Source of the DNA: JAZKFT01 sp040386335
Lineage (GTDB): Bacteria > Bacteroidota > Bacteroidia > Chitinophagales > Chitinophagaceae
Assembly (NCBI GenBank): GCA_040386335.1
Contig: JAZKFT010000017.1
Span: 248,001-312,000, forward strand
Length of the DNA stretch: 64,000 nt
Direction: 5' to 3'
Below are positions 9,372-18,649 of this stretch, piece by piece. The stretch's first letter is position 1. Every line of letters begins with the position of its first letter. Below the pieces are notes generated by a model. That model saw only the letters and a list, made by a program, of their open reading frames with translations. It was not told where the DNA came from and searched no databases. Position numbers and translations under genes: made by a program.

Positions 9372-9932
9372 ATGCCAGAAATGTTTATCATAGCTGGACC
9401 GAATGGCGCCGGCAAGACTACTGCGGCTTACGACCTTCTTCCTGAAGTATTTCGAACTGTGGAGTTTATTAATGCTGATGAAATCGCAAGGGGTTTATCT
9501 CCTTTTAACCCTGAAGGCGTTGCTCTGCAGGCCGGCCGGATTATGTTGGAACGTTTAGCGCATTTAATCGACAAGAGGCAGAGTTTTGCATTCGAAACAA
9601 CTCTTTCTGGCTTAGCTTACCTTAAGTTTTTACGCGAAGCTAAACTTGCCGACTACCGGGTAACATTTTTTTATGTTTGGCTGCATAGTTTTGAATTAGC
9701 TATCAATAGGGTTGCCAGAAGAGTAAGCAAAGGCGGACATAATATCCCGACAGATGTGATAGAACGGCGCTATACTAAAGGGATACAAAATTTCAATAAG
9801 TATGCAGCCTTAGCCGATGACTGGTATATTTATAATAACTCAGGAACCAGTTATGAATTAGTTGCTAATTTTACCGATGGAAATCGGGAAGTTTTTAATT
9901 TTGAAGTGTTCAATAAAATCACAAACCCATGA
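9372..9932 (+). CDS. Zeta-toxin-like P-loop kinase
   Basis: A 186-residue AAA-type small-molecule kinase of the zeta toxin family, whose members phosphorylate UDP-N-acetylglucosamine and block wall synthesis. Walker A GPNGAGKTT starts at about residue 8; NADEIARGLSP (substrate-binding Asp) and FAFETTLSG (about 75-83) follow, and RRVSKGGHNIP.DVIERRY provides the Arg-rich lid. ATG 9372 is preferred to TTG 9366. Its stop overlaps the start of the small gene at 9929 (ATGA). Chromosomal members of this subfamily may be housekeeping rather than toxic. Confidence 0.8.
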   Translation: MPEMFIIAGPNGAGKTTAAYDLLPEVFRTVEFINADEIARGLSPFNPEGVALQAGRIMLERLAHLIDKRQSFAFETTLSGLAYLKFLREAKLADYRVTFFYVWLHSFELAINRVARRVSKGGHNIPTDVIERRYTKGIQNFNKYAALADDWYIYNNSGTSYELVANFTDGNREVFNFEVFNKITNP

Positions 9933-10090
9933 GTGAGGTTAAGGAAAAAGTAGCAATGACCACAAAAATCCAGGCAGCATTGGATAAAGCTATACGGAAA
10001 GTAATTGCTGATGAAAAGGCTCGTGACGGATATCTGGTTGTGTCCGATGGGAAAGGCAATATCAAAAAAATACCTGCCAAGGATTTATAA
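9929..10090 (+). CDS. Small 53-residue protein coupled to the zeta-like kinase
   Basis: ATG 9929 overlaps the kinase stop by four bases and the frame runs to TAA 10088-10090. The 53-residue product is charged, with a helical N-terminal half (about 1-31, rich in Lys, Ala and Glu) and a short beta-like end GYLVVSDGKGNIKKIPAKDL. No family is recognised. Tight coupling makes it a candidate antitoxin or regulator of the kinase, though its order (after the toxin-like gene) differs from epsilon-zeta. This is inference from position. Confidence 0.7.
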   Translation: MSEVKEKVAMTTKIQAALDKAIRKVIADEKARDGYLVVSDGKGNIKKIPAKDL

Positions 10091-10094
10091 ACGC

Positions 10095-12257
10095 TTATCC
10101 TGCCACCATTTTTCCCATTGCTGCCAACACCATCTTAATATCACCAAATGTAACATCGTCTGGCAGGTTGTCTTTTAAATCCCGCAAGCTGGCGTCACCA
10201 TGCTGAGCAATGGCACCCTGGATCAGTTTTTGTTTTCCGGCCTTCACGATATCGTCAATTTTGAGTTGGCCGTTTGCGATAAAACAGGTCAAATGTGTTT
10301 CAATAGTGCCAACAGAAAGCTGCCGTGCAGCAGCAATATCAGCAATTGATTTCCCGGAACGGTACATGTCGAAACTCGCCTGTTTTGTGTCGGTGGGTCT
10401 CTCAACAATGATAGCGGGTCTCCGCTGCCTTTTGGGTTCCTTTTGATCGATTCTTGTAGCTAACTTTTCCCGGATGCAATAATCCTGCACGGCTTCTAAA
10501 AATACCGTTCCATACTTTTCTATTTTTACTTCACCAAAACCGGATATTTTGGGCAGGTCGCTGTTGGTTAATGGCAGGTAGGTAGCCAGGTCCATTAAAG
10601 TGCTATCACTGAAAATAACATAGGCCGGAACATTTTCGTGTTTGGCGATGGTATTTCTGAATTGTTTCAGTAATTCAAACAATGGTTTTTCAAAAGGTAG
10701 TTTCTGGTACACGGTTGGTTCCTGTGCCATCACCACAGCCCTTGGTTTTGTAAGCATCACAGTCGCCTTTTGGTATAAAACCGGGTTTGCTTTTTCTGTT
10801 AGTTCCAACGCATTCATTTTCTCCGGGTTGGGTAGCAGGTACCCTTCATTCACCAGTTCCCGGGTGTAGTAGATCCACTCTTCTTTGGGCAGATCTTTTC
10901 CAAGGCCATATACTTTAAGTGCCTTGTGGTGTTCTTTTATTTTTTGATCATTGCTGCCTCTCAATATATCAGCAATATAATGCATGCCAAAACTTTGACC
11001 GGTACGCACCACCGTGCTGAGAATTTTTTGAGCGATCAAAGTGGCTTCTTCTTTTGGAGATTTCATAAGACAGGTATCGCAGCTATTGCAATTGTCCGGA
11101 GCGGTTTCACCAAAATAATTAAGCAGAAACTTGCGCCGGCAGCTTCTTGTTTCACAGAAGCGGGCCATCTTATCCAGCTTCTGTAACATTACTTTTGTTT
11201 GTGCTTCGTTGCCTTCCACTTCGGCGAATTTTTTCAGCTTCATCACATCGCCTGCGCTAAAGAAAAGTAAGGCTTCACTATGTAATCCATCGCGGCCGGC
11301 ACGACCGGTTTCCTGGTAATAACCCTCAATGTTTTTAGGCAGGTCGGCATGCACTACAAAACGGACATTGCTTTTATCAATCCCCATCCCAAAGGCGATG
11401 GTTGCAACGATGATCTTAATGTCGTCACGAAGGAATTTATTCTGCCGGTCGTCCTTTGTATTCCGCTCCAGGCCTGCATGATAGGCTTCTGCATTGAAGC
11501 CATCGTCTTTTAATTTCGCAGCAAGGTTCTCAGTACCTGCACGGCTGAGGCAGTAAATAATTCCACTATCATTTTTATGATCCTTAAGGTATTTCACCAG
11601 GTCCCGATAGTAATTGGCTTTGGGTTTTACATAGTAATAAATATTGGGGCGATTAAAACTGTTTTCAAAAACCTGGTAGTCTTGAAGTTCTAGTTTTTCA
11701 ATGATATCTTTTTTAGTAAGATCATCGGCTGTGGCCGTTAATGCGATCACCGGAATTTGTGGAAACTGTTTTTTCAATTGCCCCAAAATCAGATACTCCG
11801 GTCTGAAATCGTGACCCCACTGGCTGATGCAATGGGCTTCATCAATAGCAAACAAAGAGACTTGTATGTTCTTTAGAAAATTGATGAACTGTGCTTCGCT
11901 ACCCAACAACCTTTCCGGCGCTACGTAGAGTAGTTTGAGTTCATTACGCTGCAGTTTAGCTATGATAAAATTTTGTTCGTCGTAAGATTGGGAGCTATTA
12001 AGAAATTCGGCAGCAATGCCATTTACTTTTAAAGCGTCCACCTGGTCTTTCATTAAAGCGATTAATGGACTAACTACAATGGTTACTCCCGGAAGACACA
12101 ATGCCGGAACCTGGTAACAAAGACTTTTGCCCCCACCTGTCGGCATTAATACAACGGCGTTCTTGCCACTTAAAACCTGTTCAATGATTTCCTGTTGGTT
12201 GTGCCGGAATGAGGGATAACCAAAGCTGTGCTGTAAAATGTAAAGTGGGTCTGTCAT
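10095..12257 (-). CDS. recQ: ATP-dependent DNA helicase RecQ with extra C-terminal HTH
   Basis: A 720-residue RecQ helicase that unwinds DNA 3'-5' in recombination and repair. Seen in order: Walker A LMPTGGGKS (about 37-45), DEAH box AIDEAHCISQWGHDFRPE, helicase C region with GTGRAGRDG-like ETGRAGRDG, the RecQ zinc site CRRKFLLNYFGE..CNSCDTC (about 372-398), an RQC winged helix, an HRDC domain (about 515-595), and a final HTH domain (about 625-720, with GKSIADIAAARQLSVGTIETHL). This last domain is shared with the helicase at 24177. ATG 12257 is used; a GTG lies one codon upstream. A good -7 box is at 12281-12288. Confidence 0.95.
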   Translation of the reverse strand: MTDPLYILQHSFGYPSFRHNQQEIIEQVLSGKNAVVLMPTGGGKSLCYQVPALCLPGVTIVVSPLIALMKDQVDALKVNGIAAEFLNSSQSYDEQNFIIAKLQRNELKLLYVAPERLLGSEAQFINFLKNIQVSLFAIDEAHCISQWGHDFRPEYLILGQLKKQFPQIPVIALTATADDLTKKDIIEKLELQDYQVFENSFNRPNIYYYVKPKANYYRDLVKYLKDHKNDSGIIYCLSRAGTENLAAKLKDDGFNAEAYHAGLERNTKDDRQNKFLRDDIKIIVATIAFGMGIDKSNVRFVVHADLPKNIEGYYQETGRAGRDGLHSEALLFFSAGDVMKLKKFAEVEGNEAQTKVMLQKLDKMARFCETRSCRRKFLLNYFGETAPDNCNSCDTCLMKSPKEEATLIAQKILSTVVRTGQSFGMHYIADILRGSNDQKIKEHHKALKVYGLGKDLPKEEWIYYTRELVNEGYLLPNPEKMNALELTEKANPVLYQKATVMLTKPRAVVMAQEPTVYQKLPFEKPLFELLKQFRNTIAKHENVPAYVIFSDSTLMDLATYLPLTNSDLPKISGFGEVKIEKYGTVFLEAVQDYCIREKLATRIDQKEPKRQRRPAIIVERPTDTKQASFDMYRSGKSIADIAAARQLSVGTIETHLTCFIANGQLKIDDIVKAGKQKLIQGAIAQHGDASLRDLKDNLPDDVTFGDIKMVLAAMGKMVAG

Positions 12258-12280
12258 CACATCGAATTTTATCGGTTGGC

Positions 12281-12288
12281 CAAATATA
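12281..12288 (-). promoter_or_regulatory. Likely -7 box for recQ
   Basis: TATATTTG on the minus strand matches the Bacteroidota TAnnTTTG element exactly, 24 bases before the ATG. No clear TTTG was found at the -33 distance. Confidence 0.5.
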
Positions 12289-12307
12289 ATAGTAAAAGCG
12301 AAATAAT

Positions 12308-13480
12308 TTAGTAATACAAGAGCGAACCCGCAATGTCATGCCTCCATCCGTGGATGTTTACATGGCTTTCCAGTTGCTGCTGAAAGGAAGCAGGATCGCA
12401 GTTCAGCAGCTCCCATATACCCGGAACACCCGTCAATTTTTCCAGGTGGCCTTCGCCACCGGGGTTAGCATTGGTTGGGTACAGTGCCGGCGAAGCAGAA
12501 CCAGGATATAGCTGCAACACAAGGTTCAGTAATGAAAGGCCGGTTGTAACAGCCCTGAAAACCCGGGCATCTGTAACGCTGAACTCAATTCCATGACAGA
12601 TCTCGTGGGCGTACCGGCCGAATATTGGGGTGAAGCGTGTTGCGCTGGCTGTAATACCAGCCAATCCTAACCCGTTAAATGCGCCGCTCAATTGGTGAGC
12701 ATCTATCCATGGAGCGCCGCAAATCTTAAAAGGTTTATCGGTGCCGCGACCTTCATTGAGGTTGATCCCTTCAAGCAGGCCGGTTCCGGGGTATAGTAAG
12801 GCTGTTTCGACATCCCTGATTCCAGGCGATGGTGGAATAAATGGAATCTGCAGATCTGCAAAAAATTGATGGCGGTTCCAGTTTTTAAGCTGGATAACGG
12901 TAAGATCAAGCTGCAGCCCATGTTGTATTTTCCAAAAACCTGCCAGCTCACCGATGGTACAGCTGTGGCGGATCGGTATATTCCAGCGGCCAATAAAAGA
13001 TGCACAGGTTGCATCGAGCATCGGCCCCTCGGCCAGGGCGAAATCTCCGCTGATGGGGTTCGGCCTGTCGCAAACTATTAATGGCATATTAGCTGCCGAA
13101 CATGCCTGCATGATATAGCTTAAAGTCCATTGGTAGGTATAAAAACGGCAACCGACATCGGGCAGATCGAAAATCATCAGATCGATATCAGCCAGGTCTG
13201 CTGCCGTTGGTTGCAAATGGTCGCCGTATAAGCTCGTTACCGGTAAAGCAGTGTGAACATCCACTATGCTTTGCTGAAAACTACCGTCAGCGCCTTCAGC
13301 ATTCAAACCATGCTCGGGCGAAAAGAGCCGGGTAATATTGAAACCTGCCTGCAACAACGCGACCCTGCTTTGCCGGCCATCAACAGTAGTTGCGACGTTG
13401 TTGGTCACTAAGCCCACGCGATGATTTTTGTAACGGGGAGCCAGCGCTATCAAATTATCGATGCCAAATGAAACTTGCAT
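12308..13480 (-). CDS. NamZ-like exo-beta-N-acetylmuramidase (DUF1343, GH171)
   Basis: A 390-residue protein of the DUF1343 family, shown for Bacillus NamZ to release terminal N-acetylmuramic acid from peptidoglycan fragments. Typical segments are HRVGLVTNN (about 19-27), LFSPEHGLNAEGADG (about 52-66), MIFDLPDVGCRFYTYQWTL (about 107-125) and PNPISGD. The protein begins at the domain with no signal peptide, unlike many secreted homologues, so a cytoplasmic role in wall recycling is more likely. It lies between mqo and recQ on the same strand. Confidence 0.85.
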   Translation of the reverse strand: MQVSFGIDNLIALAPRYKNHRVGLVTNNVATTVDGRQSRVALLQAGFNITRLFSPEHGLNAEGADGSFQQSIVDVHTALPVTSLYGDHLQPTAADLADIDLMIFDLPDVGCRFYTYQWTLSYIMQACSAANMPLIVCDRPNPISGDFALAEGPMLDATCASFIGRWNIPIRHSCTIGELAGFWKIQHGLQLDLTVIQLKNWNRHQFFADLQIPFIPPSPGIRDVETALLYPGTGLLEGINLNEGRGTDKPFKICGAPWIDAHQLSGAFNGLGLAGITASATRFTPIFGRYAHEICHGIEFSVTDARVFRAVTTGLSLLNLVLQLYPGSASPALYPTNANPGGEGHLEKLTGVPGIWELLNCDPASFQQQLESHVNIHGWRHDIAGSLLYY

Positions 13481-13605
13481 TTTTTGAAGGTAAAAAGAAG
13501 TACGGACGCAAGTAGGTATAATACACCGATAGAAGCTTTATAGTGACACATTATCTAAAAGCGCCATCCGCCGATGCCGGTCGGTGAAGTACCGGTTTTC
13601 TGTTT

Positions 13606-15108
13606 CTACCCCAGCTTTAACACCCGGCTGGTCCATACCCGCATCTCATCACATAATTCAGGGTGATCGGTCAGTTTCTTTCCAAATGACGGGATCATCT
13701 GCTTCGCTTTGTTTTGCCAGGCATCGGTTTTCATGTTATCCGAAAAACATTTTTGAATAAGGTTGAGCATGATGGAAACTGAAGTGGATGCGCCAGGAGA
13801 AGCACCTAAAAGCGCCGCCAGCGAACCATCGGCGGCAGTTACCACTTCGGTACCAAATTCGAGAACTCCACCACCATGTTCCTCATCTTTCTTAATTACC
13901 TGCACCCGCTGTCCGGCGAGTTCGAGGTCCCAGTCTTCTTTTTTTGCATTGGGCAGGTAGGCCTGCAACGATTCCAGCCTGTCGTCGCTGCTTTGCATCA
14001 CTTCCTTTACCAGGTATTTGGTGAGCGGGATATTTTTTAGCCCCGCCGACACCATCGGCACAATATTGCTAAGCTTGATGGATGAAGGAAGATCCATATA
14101 CGAACCATGCTTTAAAAACTTGGTGCTGAAACCAGCATAGGGACCAAACAGCAGCGCTCTTTCACCATCGATAAAACGGGAGTCGAGGTGCGGTACGCTC
14201 ATGGGAGGCGCGCCAACACTGGCTTTGCCATATACCTTGGCATGATGCCGCTTAATAATTTCAGGATTGGTGCACCGAAGCCATTGGCCACTTACCGGGA
14301 ACCCACCAAAGCCCTTTCCTTCGGGAATATCGCTCTTTTCCAGCAAGGGCAGGGATCCCCCGCCGGCACCGATGAATACAAATTTCGTCAAAATCTTCCG
14401 GCTTAATTTATCGCTGAGATCCCGGACTTTTATTTCCCAGCTGCCATCATCCTGGCGATCGATATCCTCCACCTCGTGGTGCAGGTACAAATTCACACCA
14501 TCCAGGGTTTGGAGGTAATCAAGCATACTGCGGGTAAGAGCGCCAAAATTTACATCGGTTCCGATATCTGTCCTGGTGGCTGCTACTTTTTCGGCCGGGT
14601 CGCGGCCTTCCATTACTATCGGCATCCATTCCATCAGTTGCGCCTTGTCCTCAGAATATTCCATGTCTTTGAATGGATAATATTGCGTAAGGCCTTCCCA
14701 TCGTTTCTTCAGGTAATCCACGTTTTCATCGCCCCATACAAAACTCATATGTGGAATAGATGTGATAAAAGTTTCGGGATCGGGTAATATGCCTTGCTCT
14801 ACCAGCCAGGCCCAGAACTGCCTGCTTTGTTCAAAAGATTCCATGATCGCTACTGCCTTGCTGCACTCAACAGAACCATCTTCTTTTTGTGGCGTATAGT
14901 TCAATTCACATAAGGCTGAATGACCGGTACCTGCATTGTTCCAGGCATCGCTGCTTTCGCCGGCGATCACTTCCAGCCGTTCCAATATTTCGATGGTGAT
15001 GCCGGGTTGTAATTGTTTGAGCATAATACCGAGGGTGGCGCTCATGATGCCGGCGCCAATCAGGACCACATCAGGGCCTTCGGCTAATGAGGGATCTTTG
15101 ATGTTCAT
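13606..15108 (-). CDS. mqo: Malate:quinone oxidoreductase
   Basis: A 500-residue FAD enzyme that oxidises malate to oxaloacetate and reduces quinone at the inner face of the cytoplasmic membrane, replacing malate dehydrogenase in the TCA cycle. The N-terminal dinucleotide motif VVLIGAGIMSATLG is at about 14-27; SSDAWNNAGTGHSALCELNYTP (with the conserved AGTGH) and the C-terminal LLGASPGASTSVSIML are diagnostic. Length matches the family. It starts 40 bases after the VWA gene of the upstream unit, so some readthrough is possible, but the function is metabolic and unrelated. Confidence 0.96.
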   Translation of the reverse strand: MNIKDPSLAEGPDVVLIGAGIMSATLGIMLKQLQPGITIEILERLEVIAGESSDAWNNAGTGHSALCELNYTPQKEDGSVECSKAVAIMESFEQSRQFWAWLVEQGILPDPETFITSIPHMSFVWGDENVDYLKKRWEGLTQYYPFKDMEYSEDKAQLMEWMPIVMEGRDPAEKVAATRTDIGTDVNFGALTRSMLDYLQTLDGVNLYLHHEVEDIDRQDDGSWEIKVRDLSDKLSRKILTKFVFIGAGGGSLPLLEKSDIPEGKGFGGFPVSGQWLRCTNPEIIKRHHAKVYGKASVGAPPMSVPHLDSRFIDGERALLFGPYAGFSTKFLKHGSYMDLPSSIKLSNIVPMVSAGLKNIPLTKYLVKEVMQSSDDRLESLQAYLPNAKKEDWDLELAGQRVQVIKKDEEHGGGVLEFGTEVVTAADGSLAALLGASPGASTSVSIMLNLIQKCFSDNMKTDAWQNKAKQMIPSFGKKLTDHPELCDEMRVWTSRVLKLG

Positions 15109-15148
15109 GTTTCCAGGTTTAGTTGTAATAAGAATACAAATGGCGTTC

Positions 15149-16288
15149 CTACTTTTTCAACAACAGGTCTTCTCTTGCAGCCCAAAGTGCAATATCCTGC
15201 TTTGTAAGTGCGGCGGCCATCATATCCGGGAATTTATCTGGGCTGCATGCGAAAACCGGGATGCCGAGATTGGATAAGAACTGTGCGTTACCATGGTCAT
15301 AAGACGGGGCGCCATCATCATTCAAGGCCAGCAGAACGATTACCTGTACGCCGGCTGCAGTAAGTTCCACAGCGCGTTTGCGCATCTGAAGTTCGTTGCC
15401 GCCTTCATAGAGATCAGTTATCAAAATCAAAACCGTATCCAGCGGCTTGGTAATGATTTGCTGGCAATAGGTAAGCGCCAGGTTAATGTCGGTACCGCCG
15501 CCCAATTGCACACCAAACAACAACTCCACCGGATCGGTTAGTTCAGCGGTAAGGTCTGCCACGGCGGTATCAAAAACCACCATTTTTGTGGAGACCGCCG
15601 GGATGCTGGCCATCACCGAGCCAAAGATTCCCGAGTACACTACCGAGGTTCCCATCGAGCCGCTTTGGTCGAGGCATAGCACTACGTCTTTCAGCGAACT
15701 CCGCCGACGGCCATAGCCGATCTTTATTTCGGGAATAATGGTTTTGTATTCGGGCTGGTAGTGCTTTAAATTTTTCAGGATGGTACTATGCCAGTTGATC
15801 TCATTATGCCTTGGCCTGCGGTTTCTTACACTCCTGTTAAGGCTGCCGGTAATGGCTTGTTGGAGTGGTTGGGACAATTTCCTGAGTAATTCATCCACTA
15901 CTTTTTTCACCACCTGCCGGGCTGTATCTTTTGTTTTGTCAGGGATCACGCGGCTCAGGGTCATCAGTGTGGCTACCAGGTGAACATCGGCCTCCACGCT
16001 TTCCAGCATTTCTTTTTCCAGCAGCATTTGTGTAAGGTTCAGTCTTTTCAGGGCATCCTGCTGCATTACCTGCACCACGGTATTAGGGAAAAAGCTGCGG
16101 ATATCGCCTAGCCAACGGCTTACATTCGGCGATGAAGGCCCGAGGCCGCCCGATCTGTCACTGTCGTACAGGGCGCCCAGGGTTTTGTCCATTTGCAATT
16201 CGGTGCCTGTCAGTGCCACGCCGGTGCCGTCATTTTGATCACTGCCGAGGATCAGCCGCCATTTTTTGATATGTTCGGGATCGTTCAT
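15149..16288 (-). CDS. VWA-domain protein, last gene of the SWIM-MoxR unit
   Basis: A 379-residue cytoplasmic protein with a helical N-terminal half and a C-terminal von Willebrand A domain. The metal-ion site is intact: DQSGS (Asp207, Ser209, Ser211), Thr266 in GGGTDIN and Asp292 in LITDLYEGG. Such CoxE-like VWA proteins act with MoxR ATPases in remodelling or metal insertion into partner proteins. Its ATG overlaps the stop of the DUF5682 gene by four bases (ATGA), showing tight translational coupling. What it binds is unknown. Confidence 0.88.
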   Translation of the reverse strand: MNDPEHIKKWRLILGSDQNDGTGVALTGTELQMDKTLGALYDSDRSGGLGPSSPNVSRWLGDIRSFFPNTVVQVMQQDALKRLNLTQMLLEKEMLESVEADVHLVATLMTLSRVIPDKTKDTARQVVKKVVDELLRKLSQPLQQAITGSLNRSVRNRRPRHNEINWHSTILKNLKHYQPEYKTIIPEIKIGYGRRRSSLKDVVLCLDQSGSMGTSVVYSGIFGSVMASIPAVSTKMVVFDTAVADLTAELTDPVELLFGVQLGGGTDINLALTYCQQIITKPLDTVLILITDLYEGGNELQMRKRAVELTAAGVQVIVLLALNDDGAPSYDHGNAQFLSNLGIPVFACSPDKFPDMMAAALTKQDIALWAAREDLLLKK

Positions 16289-18597
16289 GGTATAATTTCT
16301 TTTGAATCAGGATTAAATGGTAATCCAAGTAATTGCATCACAACAGGTATACCTTTTCTTGCCCTCTCGGGGTCAAAGTTTTCTACCGCCTGTTTTGCAG
16401 GCGCAGCGCCGGTTTGCTGTTGCCTGGCCTTCTCGCCCAGCTTCCTTCTTTCAGGCGATGTAAAGTTGGCAAAGGTTCTGCGCAGCAGTGGCAATACCTG
16501 GGTAAATATGTCGGCTTCCAATCCATCAACCCAGTTGTTAACCACCGACCAGAGTTCGTTGTCGATCAATAACAGCGTGCCGCTTCCTTTCAAAAAACCT
16601 TCTAACCAGGCGGCACTCATGGCTGGTGCATTGCTCATGGAAAAAGAGAAGGCCGTTACCAGCCGTTCTCCATCGAGTATTTTGTAGTCGGACAATAGCC
16701 TGGTGGCATAACCGCCAATTACGGGTGCGATATGATTGTTTCCGGACACGAGTTGCAATGTTGCCTGCCATTGGTTGGTCACTTCTTCCACCTGTAACAG
16801 GTTCACCGCTTCATTCATAGAAAAGAAAAGGTCGAGCAGGTGCGCTGCCGCATCATCGGCAACCGCCGTACAGGCATTGGGCAGGCCCACACAGATTCGC
16901 GTAACCATACCCGTAACGATACCGGTAACCATCTCTGCGTCGGTCTTGCGCACGTTACCATAACGGCTCACATTTACCAGCGGTGGAATTACTTCCATCA
17001 ATTGAATCACATCGCCACTTGCGGCACTCATATTATTGATTTGCCGGATCAGCACTTCCACCGCTTCCGGAAGCTCAGCTGGGATGGTTTCTTCCAGAAG
17101 GTTGCAAATGGCTTGTAATGATGGAGCCTCTTCCACCTGGTGAATAATGAATTTTGTGGCAGCAACGGCAGCAGTATTTCCCCAGGTTCCTTTTTCAATA
17201 ATATCGATGGCCAGCGAAGGATCCCATTGCAGCCGCCATTGTTCTTTAAAAGTGCCTTTGCCGCTTACCTGGCTTTTTTGTCCCCAGCGGATATGGAGTA
17301 ACTGGAGGCGGTGTAAAAACACACTACGTTCCAGGTCATTTTCCTTGCGCAGGTCCAGCATATAATCCTTCCAGTCGGCTGTGGGTGGCAGCCTCAGTTT
17401 TTTCTGCTGTTTTTCTATATCAAGTTGTAGCGGTGGTTTCGGTATTTCCAGAGGAACGGTACCGATCTTATTGCTTACGATCAGTTCGCTTTGTATGAGA
17501 TCCAACAGGACAGTTTCCCCATTGCAGAGAACGCTCAATGTGGCTTCGTTCAGTTCTTCCAATCCTGCCCTTGACAAATGCCTGAGCGATGCCAGGGCGC
17601 CCGCCAGCCGAACCGCTTCGATCACATGCGCCACGGACGTATCCATTTGCTGCTGACGAAATAGTTTGGCGACTTTGGCCATCCACCTTGTGCCATCGTC
17701 TTTGGGGTAATGCCAGATATGTTCGTACCAGCCAGGGCTTTGGATTCCGGCACCATAACCGCTGTAGAAACTAAGCCGGCCATAGGTCCAGGGGATCCAG
17801 GTGCATTCAACTTTTACTTTTGGTAAGCCTTTCATCAGTTCGTTGTCCTCTTTTTGCTTCGGCATATTGGTCAAAGCCGGCGCATGCCAGGCACCACAGA
17901 TCACTGCTATATTCTGGAACATTTCTTTTTCAGCCTGCCGGATGGTTTTTCGCATCCAGGCTTCCCTGAGTTGTTCCCGGCGTTCGTTTTTTGAGGGAAG
18001 ATGTTCCCGCAACGCAGCCATAGCTTCGTTTACGGCAGTAAACACGCCTTCGTTCGCTACACGGTTCTCAAACGTATGTTCCCACCATTTTTCGCCATCA
18101 CCAAAACCCGCGGCTTTGGCCAGGTGCGATATCGGATCTAACACGACTTCCTGTACGAGTTCGTTTTCCAGGTCAGTGCTATTGCTTTGGATGGGTGAAA
18201 GATCAGGCAGGCTTTCCTCGTCTCCGGTGGGCGGTGCTGCCGGCGCTTCTGTAGCCGTTTTATTTCTTTCTTCCTGTTCAATGGCAAAATGGTGTGCCAA
18301 TGGAAGGTCCATGAAACGGGTATGAATATTTGCCTTTTTTGCATACTGAATGGCCTGCCACTCAGGTGAAAATTCGGCAAATGGATAGAAGGCGGAGTGC
18401 TGGATATCGTCGGCCTGGTAGGCAAGAATGGCTACCGGAGGTTGAAGATCGGTATGGGTGGCCCACTGCAGTATTTCGTCTGCTTCGGGCGGGCCTTCTA
18501 TCAACACAATATCGGGCTGCAAATCCTCCAAAAATGCTTTTACATTCCTGGCGGACCCCGGGCCGTGGTGTCGTATACCTAAAATATGAATAGCCAT
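16285..18597 (-). CDS. DUF5682-family protein
   Basis: A 770-residue protein. The N-terminal 260 residues carry LGIRHHGPGSARN (about 6-18), DIVLIEGPPEADE (about 30-42) and ICGAWHAPAL (about 239-248). The pattern of GxRHHG, an acidic ExP and a late HAP recalls the TraB/TIKI/ChaN-like fold, which would make it hydrolase-like; this is inference. A low-complexity Pro/Ser/Asp stretch lies at about 115-145. The rest (about 300-770) is helical and has no recognised motif. It is the fourth gene of the unit, 52 bases after the MoxR gene; a 7-bp repeat array fills that gap. Confidence 0.8.
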   Translation of the reverse strand: MAIHILGIRHHGPGSARNVKAFLEDLQPDIVLIEGPPEADEILQWATHTDLQPPVAILAYQADDIQHSAFYPFAEFSPEWQAIQYAKKANIHTRFMDLPLAHHFAIEQEERNKTATEAPAAPPTGDEESLPDLSPIQSNSTDLENELVQEVVLDPISHLAKAAGFGDGEKWWEHTFENRVANEGVFTAVNEAMAALREHLPSKNERREQLREAWMRKTIRQAEKEMFQNIAVICGAWHAPALTNMPKQKEDNELMKGLPKVKVECTWIPWTYGRLSFYSGYGAGIQSPGWYEHIWHYPKDDGTRWMAKVAKLFRQQQMDTSVAHVIEAVRLAGALASLRHLSRAGLEELNEATLSVLCNGETVLLDLIQSELIVSNKIGTVPLEIPKPPLQLDIEKQQKKLRLPPTADWKDYMLDLRKENDLERSVFLHRLQLLHIRWGQKSQVSGKGTFKEQWRLQWDPSLAIDIIEKGTWGNTAAVAATKFIIHQVEEAPSLQAICNLLEETIPAELPEAVEVLIRQINNMSAASGDVIQLMEVIPPLVNVSRYGNVRKTDAEMVTGIVTGMVTRICVGLPNACTAVADDAAAHLLDLFFSMNEAVNLLQVEEVTNQWQATLQLVSGNNHIAPVIGGYATRLLSDYKILDGERLVTAFSFSMSNAPAMSAAWLEGFLKGSGTLLLIDNELWSVVNNWVDGLEADIFTQVLPLLRRTFANFTSPERRKLGEKARQQQTGAAPAKQAVENFDPERARKGIPVVMQLLGLPFNPDSKEIIP

Positions 18598-18600
18598 GGG

Positions 18601-18635
18601 TAATGGATAATGGGATAGTGGAAAATGGATAATGT
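18601..18635. repeat. 7-bp degenerate tandem array (5 units) inside an operon
   Basis: Exactly five 7-mers lie between the MoxR stop and the DUF5682 start: TAATGGA, TAATGGG, ATAGTGG, AAAATGG, ATAATGT. It begins three bases before the DUF5682 start codon as read on the minus strand. Confidence 0.75.
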
Positions 18636-18649
18636 GCGGCCGCCGCGAA

